Assembly (NCBI GenBank): GCA_035527455.1 | Contig: DATLAN010000080.1 | Location: 1-64,000 of the forward strand | DNA: 64,000 bases | Source of the DNA: DATLAN01 sp035527455 | GTDB lineage: Bacteria > Planctomycetota > Planctomycetia > Pirellulales > Thermoguttaceae | Reading direction: 5' to 3' | Part shown: positions 43,810-52,259 of the stretch, one piece after another | Layout of the letters: every line of letters starts with the position of its first letter | Position numbering within the stretch: the stretch's first letter is position 1 | Translations under genes and position numbers: made by a program | The notes under the pieces: model-generated | What the model was told of the DNA's origin: nothing | The model's database searches: none | The model's input: the letters and a program-made list of their open reading frames with translations, nothing else

Positions 43810-44817
43810 TCAGCGCGGACGACGCTTGATGAACGACTGCAACCCGTGGCGGAGGATCTTGCGCCGTAGTTGGTGACGTTCCACGCCCAGCATTCGGGCG
43901 GCATGGCTTTGATTGCCGTCGGCGGCGCGGAGTGCCCGGGCGATGGCCAGACGTTCCGTCTCGCTCAGCGGCACGATGTCCGGATCGGTGCTCTTTTGCC
44001 GGGCGTTCTTGCCGGGACGCACGCTGACCGGCAGATCGGAAACCCGGATGACGTGCTGGCTGCAAAAGACGCAAGCGTGTTCCAGGGCGTTTTGCAGTTG
44101 GCGGACGTTGCCCGGCCAATCGAACGGCCGGAGCACGGCGGCGGCTTCGGCCGAAAGCGTGCAGACCGGTTCTTCGTAGATTTCGGCCAGATCTTCGAGG
44201 AATCGTTCGGCCAACGGCAGGATATCGTCGCGGCGTTTTCGCAGCGGCGGCACGTGCAAACTGACCACGTTGATCCGAAAGTAGAGGTCCTCGCGAAATT
44301 GCCCGTCGCGGACCATTGCCGCCAGATCGCGATGCGTGGCGGCGACGATGCGTACGTTCACCGGCACGGGCTCGACCGCTCCCAGCGGCACGACGGCACG
44401 ATCCTGGATACAACGCAACAGCTTCGCTTGAGACGCAAGGGGCAGCTCGCCGACCTCGTCGAGGAAGAGGGTTCCGGCATCGGCAGCGCGGAAGAAACCG
44501 AGGGTCGCACGCTCGGCGCCGGTGAACGCGCCCTTGACGTGACCGAATAACTGGGATTCGAAGAGCGTTTGAGAGAAGCTCGCACAATCGACCGGGATGA
44601 ACGGCTGATCCGCACGGGGGCTTTGTGCGTGTACTTGCCGGGCGGCCAACTCCTTGCCCGTGCCGGTCTCGCCCTGAACCAAGACGGTGCAGTTGCGACG
44701 GCCCACCGCTTCGATCTGGCGCAAGAGGTGCCGTATGCCGGCACTCTGACCGACCATCACGGTCTTGGCCGAGTGCGCGCGGCCGATCGACACCACGTTG
44801 TCCTTCAGCGGTGACAT
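43810..44817 (-). CDS. Sigma-54-dependent transcriptional activator without receiver domain
   Basis: 335 residues: an AAA+ domain plus a C-terminal Fis-type helix-turn-helix (about 285-330, NQSHAARMLGVERHQLRRKI). Walker A GETGTGKE (49-56), the sigma-54 contact loop GAFTGA (96-101), Walker B GTLFLDE (115-121) and WPGNVRQL are all present, so it should be active in open-complex formation. Only about 20 residues precede the AAA+ domain, meaning no response-regulator or GAF input; control must come from a partner or from expression level. It is divergent from the Tad locus, a plausible target. No clear -24/-12 site was found in front of the pilin gene. Confidence 0.9.
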   Translation of the reverse strand: MSPLKDNVVSIGRAHSAKTVMVGQSAGIRHLLRQIEAVGRRNCTVLVQGETGTGKELAARQVHAQSPRADQPFIPVDCASFSQTLFESQLFGHVKGAFTGAERATLGFFRAADAGTLFLDEVGELPLASQAKLLRCIQDRAVVPLGAVEPVPVNVRIVAATHRDLAAMVRDGQFREDLYFRINVVSLHVPPLRKRRDDILPLAERFLEDLAEIYEEPVCTLSAEAAAVLRPFDWPGNVRQLQNALEHACVFCSQHVIRVSDLPVSVRPGKNARQKSTDPDIVPLSETERLAIARALRAADGNQSHAARMLGVERHQLRRKILRHGLQSFIKRRPR

Positions 44818-45628
44818 GGAATATTTCGTGTGGCAGGCCGGGAAAACCTCTTCCCCTCGTTCGCGGCCGCCACAACCGCCAAGCTCATCAACGGTGCAGG
44901 CACCAAGCGTAAGTGTCGGCGGTTACGGCAGCCATCCACACGTCTCCATCCCCAAGCCGCTCATGGCAGTTGGCATTATTGCGGTGTCGTTTTGGAATAG
45001 CAAGCGCCTTTGCCGAATTTACCCATTTTTTCTGCGAAGATAGTTTCTGATGGTTTGCGGAAACAGCAGGAGATAGGCAGCGTGCGATATATAGGGGTAT
45101 TTCCGGTTCCGTAGACCATGCGGATGAATAGGCGGTATGCATCACGTGCGTCAATTGCGGGGCTTGGGTGCAGGAAGCGGCCGGCCCGGATACTGACAGG
45201 GTTTGTAGTGACCCGATTCATCGGGTCGAACCATGGCGGTTTGCAGGTGATTCCGTCTATCACGTCGAACAAGGCAAGTTCCCGAAGGACGGCGTCCATG
45301 CGGTCACCACGCATCGGGCCGTGGGGCTCGGTGATGAAGAAACGCAACCGGCCGGACTTGAGGCCGCAAAAAGGTCCATGAAGAAAGTACATGGCCTGCA
45401 AGAACTTACGGCGTCACGGCCGCCACCGGGGGCGGACCGGTCCGGAAGTTGCGACCGTGAAGCCCAGACCTCAGCCGGCAGCCGAAACGGACACCGGCCA
45501 CGCGGCCGACTGATTGCCGAGACCGACGGAGATCGAACTTGTCCGAAAACAACCTTCTCCACCGTTCATTGCGAGCCACTTTCAAGTCCTCCTTCCCCTT
45601 CTTTCCCTCACTGTTTGGAGCCCTTTCG
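44818..45628. other. 811-bp intergenic region upstream of the Tad pilus genes
   Basis: This is the longest non-coding stretch in the window. It has a perfect 8-bp hairpin (GACCCGAT-TC-ATCGGGTC, 45208-45225) and AT-rich pockets (TTTACCCATTTTTTCTGCG near 45015, ATATATAGGGG near 45088). I found no sigma-54 promoter with the GG-N10-GC spacing and no convincing gene. It may hold a long regulated leader of the pilin gene. Confidence 0.5.
45208..45225. promoter_or_regulatory. Perfect short inverted repeat in the pilin upstream region
   Basis: GACCCGAT TC ATCGGGTC: 8-bp arms and a 2-bp centre, the size of a dimeric regulator half-site pair. It could bind the Fis-type domain of the adjacent activator; that is conjecture. 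Confidence 0.35.
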
Positions 45629-45946
45629 ATGAAGAAACTCTGGAACGATGATTCGGGTGCCGTGATTTCTGCGGAACTCGTGTTACTGATGACCCTCTTG
45701 GTGATCGGCGTGATCGTCGGCCTGAAAGCACTGGGCAGCGCCGTGGTAACCGAGTTGGGCGACGTTGCCGCAGCCATCGGCTCCGCCGACCAGAGCTACG
45801 ACTGGTCTGGAACCAAGGGCCGCTGTTCGTCCAGCGCCGGTACGAAATGGCACGACGGCCGTGATACGGGCGATCAGGGCCCCTGGCAGGGTTGGGGCGA
45901 TTCGCAAGGGATTCGCGTCTGCGGCGTGCACCCCACAGGAGAGTAG
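45629..45946 (+). CDS. Flp/class IVb pilin-like protein
   Basis: 105 residues. The short leader MKKLWNDDSG ends in Gly, followed by AVISAELVLLMTLLVIGVIVGL, the hydrophobic helix of Flp pilins. The expected G/xxxxEY site differs: the glutamate is at +6 and there is no tyrosine, so it is a divergent Flp or a minor pilin. After the helix, a 55-residue extension with two cysteines (GRCSSS, RVCGV) could make a small disulphide-closed head, which true Flp subunits lack. It heads the Tad genes, 131 bp before the prepilin peptidase. Confidence 0.75.
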   Translation: MKKLWNDDSGAVISAELVLLMTLLVIGVIVGLKALGSAVVTELGDVAAAIGSADQSYDWSGTKGRCSSSAGTKWHDGRDTGDQGPWQGWGDSQGIRVCGVHPTGE

Positions 45947-46077
45947 TTTGGAAGCAGAAGTCGGACCATTGACTTCCCCGCGTGCCCCAGTAAATTGGGG
46001 CGTGTAGGCCGAATGCTCACTTAGGGAATTCTGGGCATACTTTGAGCTTTCCTCGTAACTGCAATTAGGTATCTCGA

Positions 46078-46662
46078 ATGACCGTCCCCCAAATCATTTT
46101 CCTGGTTTGCGTTGTGGTCTTCACTGCGGTGGCGGCCGTCTTCGACGCACGAATCAAGAGGCTTCCCAACGCCTTGACCGTACCGGCCTTTTTCGCCGGG
46201 ATCCTGTTCACGGCCGTTTTCGGCCCCTTGGGGTCGCTCCTGGAAGGCGTGGGCGGCAGGCTGCTTTTCTCGCTGGGCGGCTTCGGCGTCGGTTTCGGCA
46301 TCTTGTTCGTGCTGTGGATCATCGGCGGCGGCGGGGGCGGGGACGTCAAGTTCATGGGAGCCTTGGGCGCATGGCTGGGCCCGATCGTCACGTTCGAAGT
46401 GCTCGTCGTTGCCACGGCGTTTTCGGCCATCGGTTCGATGGCCATGATGGTGCGGGAGCACATTCGCCTCGGCCCCACGCGAGCCAAACGGCGGTATATC
46501 TCCCGCGAGACCCTGCAAGCGAAACACGGCAAACGAGCGCTCAGCGCCGAAACGCGACAGCAACGGATGGTACGTCGCCGGCTGATGCCGTTCGGTGTGC
46601 CGGCGGCGCTGGCGACCTGGTGCGTGTTGGCGTTCGTCCTTTGCCAGAACTTGATCAAGTAG
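46078..46662 (+). CDS. Prepilin peptidase, CpaA/TadV type (A24)
   Basis: A 194-residue integral membrane aspartic peptidase that cleaves and matures Flp-type prepilins. The two catalytic aspartates are Asp23 (VFDARIKRLPN) and Asp89 (GGGGGGDVKFMG, the GxGDxK motif). Several helices surround them, and about 60 C-terminal residues are basic and cytoplasmic before a final helix. It lacks the N-methyltransferase domain of full PilD, as expected for Tad systems. tadE starts seven bases later. Confidence 0.9.
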   Translation: MTVPQIIFLVCVVVFTAVAAVFDARIKRLPNALTVPAFFAGILFTAVFGPLGSLLEGVGGRLLFSLGGFGVGFGILFVLWIIGGGGGGDVKFMGALGAWLGPIVTFEVLVVATAFSAIGSMAMMVREHIRLGPTRAKRRYISRETLQAKHGKRALSAETRQQRMVRRRLMPFGVPAALATWCVLAFVLCQNLIK

Positions 46663-46669
46663 GTGCAAG

Positions 46670-47149
46670 ATGTCTGCGACTCGAACGAACGACCGACGAC
46701 GCCCCGACGACGCATACGACGGCAACCGATCCGGTCGGTCCCGTCGTGGCCGGTCGCGCAAGGGGGCCTTGCTGAGCACGGAGTTGTTGTTCGTGCTGCC
46801 GATCCTGGCGGGCCTGCTGTTCGCGATGGTGGAGTTCAGCATGCTGCTTTCCGCCAAGCAACAGATCAAGTCGGCCAGCCGTTTGGCCTGCCGAGTGGCC
46901 AGCCTGCCCGCCGCCGATCCGGTTCAGTTGGAGCACGTGGTCCGCGGCGCGGCCGAGCAGGGCCTGGTCCGATCGAGCCTGATCGAAAGCTATGAACTCC
47001 GCTTCGACCCGGGGCAGAACACGGGCGACGAAGTGGTCGCTGAAGTCCGCGTGCCCATGAGGGCCGCCGCGCCGAACCTGCTGTCGGTGGTGGGTTTCAA
47101 CCTCAAGGGACGTCATCTGACGGCCCGGACCGTGATGCGCAAAGAATAG
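46670..47149 (+). CDS. TadE-like pseudopilin
   Basis: 159 residues. A basic N-terminus (SGRSRRGRSRKGALLS) precedes a hydrophobic helix TELLFVLPILAGLLFAMVEF, the TadE signature with Glu after the cleavage site. The rest is a small mixed domain (RLACRVASLPAADPVQLEHV, DEVVAEVRVPMRA). It is processed by the prepilin peptidase upstream and should join the pilus assembly platform. Confidence 0.85.
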   Translation: MSATRTNDRRRPDDAYDGNRSGRSRRGRSRKGALLSTELLFVLPILAGLLFAMVEFSMLLSAKQQIKSASRLACRVASLPAADPVQLEHVVRGAAEQGLVRSSLIESYELRFDPGQNTGDEVVAEVRVPMRAAAPNLLSVVGFNLKGRHLTARTVMRKE

Positions 47150-47196
47150 GATCTGCCGATACACTGTCTCGTATTCCTTACTTGGAGCTTCGAAAC

Positions 47197-48183
47197 ATGA
47201 GAAGACTGACACCCGGAACCCTGACGATCGGCATCTTGGCTATTCTGATCGGTTTGGTGGGGGCCTACGCGGTTCGGTCGGCCCTGATGGAAGAAGAAGT
47301 GGTCGTTTCGCCGCCCGAGACGATCTCGGTGCCGATCGCCACGCTCGACTTGCCGGCCGACCGGGTCATCGCCGCCGGCGACATCGCCTCGATTTCGGTC
47401 ACCCGCGAGGCGTTGCTGAAACAGAACATCCCGCTGAACCAGGTGATGATGAATCCCGAGCAGATCACCGGCCGCCGCTTGCGGATGCCGATCCAGCAAG
47501 GTCAGCCGTTCTTGACCACCGCGATGTACCTGGACGGGACCGGCCCCGACCCGCTGGCGAGACTACGGCCCGGTTTTCGGGCGGTGTCGCTGCAAGTGGC
47601 CGTGGCGCCCGGCGGACTGATCAAGGCGGGCTCCTTCGTCGACGTGCTCTTCCGGACCAAACCGCGGAACGAGGCGACCGGGCAGCCGGCGATTCCGGAA
47701 ATGACGGTTACGCTGCTCAAGCACGTCGAGGTCCTGGACATCAGCGAGGCGTCGGGCCTGGCTCGGAACTCGATTGGGGGCAATCTGCCGGTCGTAACGC
47801 TGGCGGTGCCGGACGAGGAGGCCGAGATCGTGCAGGCCGTCGAAGGCCGAGGCGAATTCTCGCTGATCCTGCGGCCATTGAGCGGCGACGTGCCCGGCCC
47901 GCCGCCGGCTCGTGAAGAGAAAATCACCATCGAGGACATCCTGTCGATAGCACCGCCGCCCGCTCCGATCCAGACGGTGATCTACCGCCGCACGGACCGG
48001 CAGGTCAACACGTTCGTGGAGAACCAACTGGTCGATCAGAAAGGGAGCGGCTGCAAGACCTGCGGGAAGAAGAAGGACACCGGGATTCCGTTCACGCCGG
48101 TTCCGGACGCGAACATGAACTCCACCCCGCCGGACGCGAACGTCCCCGGCACCCCAACCCCAGCCGTTCGCAGCTCCACGTAA
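47197..48183 (+). CDS. cpaB: Flp pilus assembly protein CpaB
   Basis: 328 residues. One N-terminal membrane helix (GTLTIGILAILIGLVGAYAV) is followed by an SAF-like domain (VPIATLDLPADRVIAAGDI, LRMPIQQGQPFLTTAM) and the RcpC/CpaB domain (FRAVSLQVAVAPGGLIKAGS, VDVLFRTKPRN). It is expected to be periplasmic next to the secretin. A CxxC pair (CKTCGKKKD) and a Pro/Asn-rich tail near the C-terminus are extra features. The ATG at 47197 fits a GGAG site nine bases upstream. Confidence 0.9.
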   Translation: MRRLTPGTLTIGILAILIGLVGAYAVRSALMEEEVVVSPPETISVPIATLDLPADRVIAAGDIASISVTREALLKQNIPLNQVMMNPEQITGRRLRMPIQQGQPFLTTAMYLDGTGPDPLARLRPGFRAVSLQVAVAPGGLIKAGSFVDVLFRTKPRNEATGQPAIPEMTVTLLKHVEVLDISEASGLARNSIGGNLPVVTLAVPDEEAEIVQAVEGRGEFSLILRPLSGDVPGPPPAREEKITIEDILSIAPPPAPIQTVIYRRTDRQVNTFVENQLVDQKGSGCKTCGKKKDTGIPFTPVPDANMNSTPPDANVPGTPTPAVRSST

Positions 48184-48248
48184 CCTTGTCGGGGGGGGGC
48201 GTAAATATGCTAGGGTTGTGAGGCAACTGCCGGAAAAATCTGCCCGTG

Positions 48249-48276
48249 GCTGCATCTTGCGGAGCAAGATGGCTAC
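48249..48276. repeat. Palindrome family C, small copy
   Basis: GCTGCATCTTGCGGAGCAAGATGGCTAC contains the central hairpin ATCTTGC-GGA-GCAAGAT and the GGCTAC edge of family C, with bases that have compensated on both sides (C/G changed to T/A in both arms). Confidence 0.6.
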
Positions 48277-48297
48277 AGAACAACACAAGTCGAACCC

Positions 48298-49617
48298 ATG
48301 GCTCGCCCCACGCCCCTTTGGCGAAATCCGAGACGTGCGAGACGCCGCCCGCGGGAGGGATCATCTTCGCTCGTCTTGGTGTTTGCGCTGGGGACGGTGT
48401 TCGCGTTGATCGCCTTGGCGTTGAACTCCGCGTCGGTCTCCAACCACCGCGTTCAGTTGCAGGCCGCCTGTGAAGCCGCCGCACTGGCAGGTGCCGCCGA
48501 ATTGATGGACCCCGGTCACCTCTACATCGACCCCGGTCACCTCTACATCGACGTGGAACAACACGGCTCGACATCCGGTGATCCTGCTTCGGACCATCTG
48601 TCGGCCGCCCAACGCATCGCCGGCGCGCGACAACGGGCGATTCGCTTCGCCGCACACAACGGCGTGGCGGGCAAACCCCTTTTGCTGGCGGCCAACGAAA
48701 CGAACGACGCTGGCGGGGATCTGGTGGTCGGCTGGGTTGAAGACCCCACGTCATTGGATAGTCAATGGGTACCCTGGACGGGCACGGGTCCGGTCAACTC
48801 GCTCCGCGTGCAAGCCGCCCGCAGCCACCTCCGCGGCAACCCCGTGACCTTGTGGTTCGGACGCATCCTGGGAGTTTCCGACACGGACGTCGTCTCCTCG
48901 GCCCGGGCGACCGTCGACCAGCGCGTCTACGGTTTTCGACCGATGGGCCACGTGAGGGTGCCCTTGGTGCCGATCGTGCTGCTCTCCCTCGACGGGGCGA
49001 GCGTGCAGACATCGCAGACTTCGGCACGAACGGCCCCGGGCAGGACGGATCGTTTCACGGTGGATCCACTCAGCGGCGACGTTCGCCAGGGCCAGGACGG
49101 AATCGGGGAAATCGAGTTGCGAGTCCGTCTCGTCGCGGAATCGTCGGCAGAGTCGGCAGCAGAGTCGGCCGCCCAAGCGGGAAACGCTTCCTTGTTGTCC
49201 TTCAACGGGCACGGCCCGGACTACGCTCTGCTGCGAGAACAGATCGTGCAGGGGCTGACGGCCGAGGACCTGGAAACCCTCGGCGGCGAACTGGCCTTGG
49301 ACCAAGACGGCCGCTTGCGGCTTTCGGGAATAGACCTTTCGAACACGGGGCAATTGAACAAACTGGGGCAGATGCTGCTTGACGTACGGGGACAGAAGCG
49401 GATCTGGCCGACGGGCAAGCGCGGTTCGGATTGGAGAAACAACGCCGTATGCGAGATAGAGGGTTTCATGGCCGGCAGCGTCGTCGACGGCTATTTGGAG
49501 ACGGATGCGTGCTTGACGATCGTCGTGCAACCCTGCCTGTTGCAGACCTGCACGGCCCTGGTCGGCACGGGAAAGGATCGCAATCCCTGGATCGGCAAGC
49601 TCGTGCTGGACCGCTGA
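48298..49617 (+). CDS. TadG-like Flp pilus assembly protein
   Basis: 439 residues. A basic N-terminus, then a hydrophobic helix (SLVLVFALGTVFALIALALN) and the motif VQLQAACEAAALAGAAEL, typical of Tad_N/TadG-type proteins. The remainder is an exported mixed domain with no von Willebrand motif. A 21-bp direct duplication (48508-48549) gives the peptide DPGHLYI twice. A run rich in Ser/Ala/Glu (AESSAESAAESAAQA) could be a linker. It is transcribed with cpaB and cpaF. Confidence 0.75.
   Translation: MARPTPLWRNPRRARRRPREGSSSLVLVFALGTVFALIALALNSASVSNHRVQLQAACEAAALAGAAELMDPGHLYIDPGHLYIDVEQHGSTSGDPASDHLSAAQRIAGARQRAIRFAAHNGVAGKPLLLAANETNDAGGDLVVGWVEDPTSLDSQWVPWTGTGPVNSLRVQAARSHLRGNPVTLWFGRILGVSDTDVVSSARATVDQRVYGFRPMGHVRVPLVPIVLLSLDGASVQTSQTSARTAPGRTDRFTVDPLSGDVRQGQDGIGEIELRVRLVAESSAESAAESAAQAGNASLLSFNGHGPDYALLREQIVQGLTAEDLETLGGELALDQDGRLRLSGIDLSNTGQLNKLGQMLLDVRGQKRIWPTGKRGSDWRNNAVCEIEGFMAGSVVDGYLETDACLTIVVQPCLLQTCTALVGTGKDRNPWIGKLVLDR
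48508..48549 (+). repeat. 21-bp tandem duplication in the tadG-like gene
   Basis: GACCCCGGTCACCTCTACATC occurs twice, back to back and without a mismatch, keeping the frame (DPGHLYI twice). Identity of the copies suggests a recent event. Confidence 0.95.
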
Positions 49618-49630
49618 GGTTTCTCAGCGA

Positions 49631-49707
49631 GGGTGGCACGCCCTGAGGAACGAAGGGCGTGGAAAACCTGCCAAACCACGCCCTTCGTTCCTCAGGGCGT
49701 GCCACCC
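49631..49707. repeat. Palindrome family A, element A4 (type 1 loop, type A flank)
   Basis: Complete hairpin, loop GGAAAACCTGCCAAACC, then flank AATTGGACAAGTTATTTCTG (49708 on), as after A1. It sits inside the Tad operon, between the TadG-like and cpaF genes. Confidence 0.95.
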
Positions 49708-49804
49708 AATTGGACAAGTTATTTCTGCGCGGAACCTAAGCGGACGGGCACGGCGGTCGCGACGCTCGGCCGATGAACTCAACCCATTTCGGTGAAGACC
49801 CATC

Positions 49805-51151
49805 ATGATCAGTAATCTCGATTACGCCACGAGCGGGCCTGGGGACGTGCTGCCGGAACACGTCGATCCTTCCGAACGGCAGTTTCAGCAGGCGAAAGTG
49901 ACCTTGCAGCAACAGCTCGTCGAATCGCTGGACCTTTCGGAGATCGGCCGCGTCGACCGGGGGCAATTGCAGGCACACGTACGCACCATGGCCGGCGAGC
50001 TGTGCGGTTCGAAGAAAGGTTCGGCCGGCCAACTCGACCGGGAACGTTTGACCACGGAGGTCATGGACGAGGTTTACGGCCTGGGCCCGCTGGAGAAGCT
50101 GATGCGCGACCCGACCGTCAGCGACGTGTTGGTCAACGGGCCGTATACGGTGTTCGTGGAGCGGTTCGGCCGGCTGGAACTGACGGACGTGATCTTCGCC
50201 GACACGGACCACCTGGTGCGGATCATCAAGCGGATCGTGGCCCGGCTGGGTCGGCGGATCGACGAAGTCAGCCCGATGGTCGACGCCCGGTTGCCCGACG
50301 GTTCCCGCGTCAACGCGGTGATTCCGCCGTTGTCGATCGACGGTCCGGCGTTGTCGATCCGGCGTTTCAACGTGGAGCGTTTGCAGATCGACGGTTTGCT
50401 GGAGAACGGGACGATCGTTCCGGAGATGGTGCAGTTCCTGGCGGCGGTGGTCGAGGCCAAGATCGGCTTCGCGGTTTCCGGCGGTTCCGGGGCCGGCAAG
50501 ACCACGTTGCTCAACGCCCTAAGCGCGTACGTGCCCGCGGAGGAGCGCATCGTGACGATCGAGGACTCGGCCGAATTGAAGTTCCGCCGCAAGCACCTGG
50601 TACGGATGGAAACGCGGCCGGCCAATACGGAGGGGGCCGGCGAAGTGACGCAGCGCGACCTGGTCCGCAACAGCCTGCGGATGCGGCCGGATCGAATCAT
50701 CGTCGGCGAGGTCCGGGGCTCCGAGGTCTGGGACATGCTCCAGGCCATGAACACCGGCCACGAGGGATCGATGACCACGATCCACGCCAACAGCGCCCAC
50801 GACGCTTTGGCCCGACTGGAGATGATGGTGCAGATGACCGGATTCGAATTGTCCGTGCCGGTGATCCGCCAGTACATCGCCGCCGGCATCAAGCTGATCG
50901 TCCACGTGGCGCGGCTGAAGGGCGGCGTGCGGCGCGTGATGGGGGTCTCCGAGATCGTGGGCGTCCAAGACGGAGCCTACCGGATCGAGGACGTTTTCGG
51001 CTACGAACAACTCGACGTGAGCGAAGAGGGAACGGCCCGCGGACGGTTCTACGCGACCGGCTACCGCCCGGCGTGCCTCGGCCGGTTGCAGACGGCCGGC
51101 ATCCGTCTGCCCGACGACCTCTTTGGCCAACGGCAACTCTCGGGGGAATAG
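49805..51151 (+). CDS. cpaF: Tad pilus assembly ATPase CpaF/TadA
   Basis: A 448-residue cytoplasmic hexameric ATPase that powers pilus extrusion and probably retraction. The N-terminal helical domain is followed by the secretion-ATPase core: Walker A GGSGAGKTT (about 226-234), Asp box TIEDSAELKF, Walker B IIVGEVRG (about 297) and the His box GHEGSMTTIHANSAHDAL. The frame is normal in length. tadB starts nine bases after the stop. Confidence 0.95.
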   Translation: MISNLDYATSGPGDVLPEHVDPSERQFQQAKVTLQQQLVESLDLSEIGRVDRGQLQAHVRTMAGELCGSKKGSAGQLDRERLTTEVMDEVYGLGPLEKLMRDPTVSDVLVNGPYTVFVERFGRLELTDVIFADTDHLVRIIKRIVARLGRRIDEVSPMVDARLPDGSRVNAVIPPLSIDGPALSIRRFNVERLQIDGLLENGTIVPEMVQFLAAVVEAKIGFAVSGGSGAGKTTLLNALSAYVPAEERIVTIEDSAELKFRRKHLVRMETRPANTEGAGEVTQRDLVRNSLRMRPDRIIVGEVRGSEVWDMLQAMNTGHEGSMTTIHANSAHDALARLEMMVQMTGFELSVPVIRQYIAAGIKLIVHVARLKGGVRRVMGVSEIVGVQDGAYRIEDVFGYEQLDVSEEGTARGRFYATGYRPACLGRLQTAGIRLPDDLFGQRQLSGE

Positions 51152-51159
51152 GGGAAGCC

Positions 51160-52104
51160 ATGGACCCGACCATTCTCGTCGTTGCGTCATTTGCCGGCAT
51201 ATCCCTGTTGGCGGGTGCCGTGTTGGTGGTGGCACGCGGCTACTACGTCCACCGAGCCTCGGCGACCGAGGAGCAAGCCGGGACCGGCGAGAAACCGCTC
51301 GTCCTGCGACGGCGGCCGTCCGAGTCGGACTTGGCATCCAACGGCGGCATCGCCGGGCGGATCGATCAGTGGTTCGGCCGGCTGGTGCAGGACGCGGGCA
51401 CGGACCTCACGCCACTGACGGCGTTCCTCCTGGCACTGGCCGCCGGATTGGCGGTCGGCGGCAGCCTGTTCGTCTGGCGAGACGACTTGCTGGCGGGCGT
51501 CACCGGCCTGTTGATGGGGATGGGCCTGGTGGTCGGAGTGCTCTTGACCCTGCGTGCCCGCCGCTGGCACGTGCTGCTGACCCAACTTCCCGAGGTGGTC
51601 GACCTGATGGCCCGATCGGTTCGGGCGGGTCAATCGCTGGAGCAGGCCGTCGACCTGGTGGGCACGACCACCTCGGAGCCTTGGGCGAACGAGTTCCGAC
51701 ACTGTGCGAAACAATTGGATATGGGGCTTTCCCTCGAGGCGGTGGTGCAGAGCCTCACGCAGCGCATCCCGCTCTCGGAGACGCGGATTCTTGCCGCCAC
51801 CTTGATCGTCCAGCGGAAAAGCGGCGGCGACCTGCCGACGACGCTGGAACGGTTGGCCAGGGTGTTTCGAGACCGCTTGAACTACCGCCGCCAACTGCGG
51901 GCCGCCACGGCCGTGGTACGCAGCAGCGTGGCCGTGATCGTGGGAACCGCCGTGTTGGCGGCCGCCTATGCCATTATCTGGCGGCCGGCGTATGCGGAAG
52001 ATTTCCTCACGTCGACGGCCGGCCAGACGATGCTCGCCGTGGCCGTCGGTCTTCAGGCCGTCGGCATCGCGTGGGTGATCGGGTTGTTGAGGACTGATTA
52101 CTAA
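51160..52104 (+). CDS. tadB: Tad pilus inner-membrane platform protein TadB
   Basis: 314 residues from ATG 51160. One N-terminal helix, a basic loop, two central helices (LTAFLLALAAGLAVGGSLFV, GLLMGMGLVVGVLLTL), the T2SSF domain (LPEVVDLMARSVRAGQSLEQ, QRKSGGDLPTTLERLARVFR) and two C-terminal helices. This GspF-like protein forms the rotor base with TadC. GGGGAA lies six bases before the ATG. A repeat element separates it from tadC. Confidence 0.92.
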   Translation: MDPTILVVASFAGISLLAGAVLVVARGYYVHRASATEEQAGTGEKPLVLRRRPSESDLASNGGIAGRIDQWFGRLVQDAGTDLTPLTAFLLALAAGLAVGGSLFVWRDDLLAGVTGLLMGMGLVVGVLLTLRARRWHVLLTQLPEVVDLMARSVRAGQSLEQAVDLVGTTTSEPWANEFRHCAKQLDMGLSLEAVVQSLTQRIPLSETRILAATLIVQRKSGGDLPTTLERLARVFRDRLNYRRQLRAATAVVRSSVAVIVGTAVLAAAYAIIWRPAYAEDFLTSTAGQTMLAVAVGLQAVGIAWVIGLLRTDY

Positions 52105-52137
52105 CCTAAGGACTCGTATGAGAATGACTTCCGTATA

Positions 52138-52221
52138 GTAGCCATCTCGCTCCGCGAGATGTAGCCGCCCAAAAAACTCCGGATCTTCCCTGGCCACATC
52201 TCGCGGAGCGAGATGGCTACC
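52138..52221. repeat. Palindrome family C, copy 3
   Basis: TAGCCATCTCGCTCCGCGAGATG and ATCTCGCGGAGCGAGATGGCTA around a 40-bp centre, followed by a further half GCGAGATGGCTACC. It lies between tadB and tadC. Confidence 0.92.
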
Positions 52222-52259
52222 ATGCGAGATGGCTACCCTACGGAAGAAATGAGGTCACG

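Noticed and set aside
44818..45628. A sigma-54 promoter in front of the pilin gene (for example TGGCAGTTGGCATTATTGCGG near 44964)
   Set aside because: The GG and GC elements are not ten bases apart in any candidate I found on either strand.
45168..45632. A 154-codon plus-strand frame in the Tad upstream region
   Set aside because: No ribosome site, no codon bias or family likeness, and it overlaps the pilin start in another frame.
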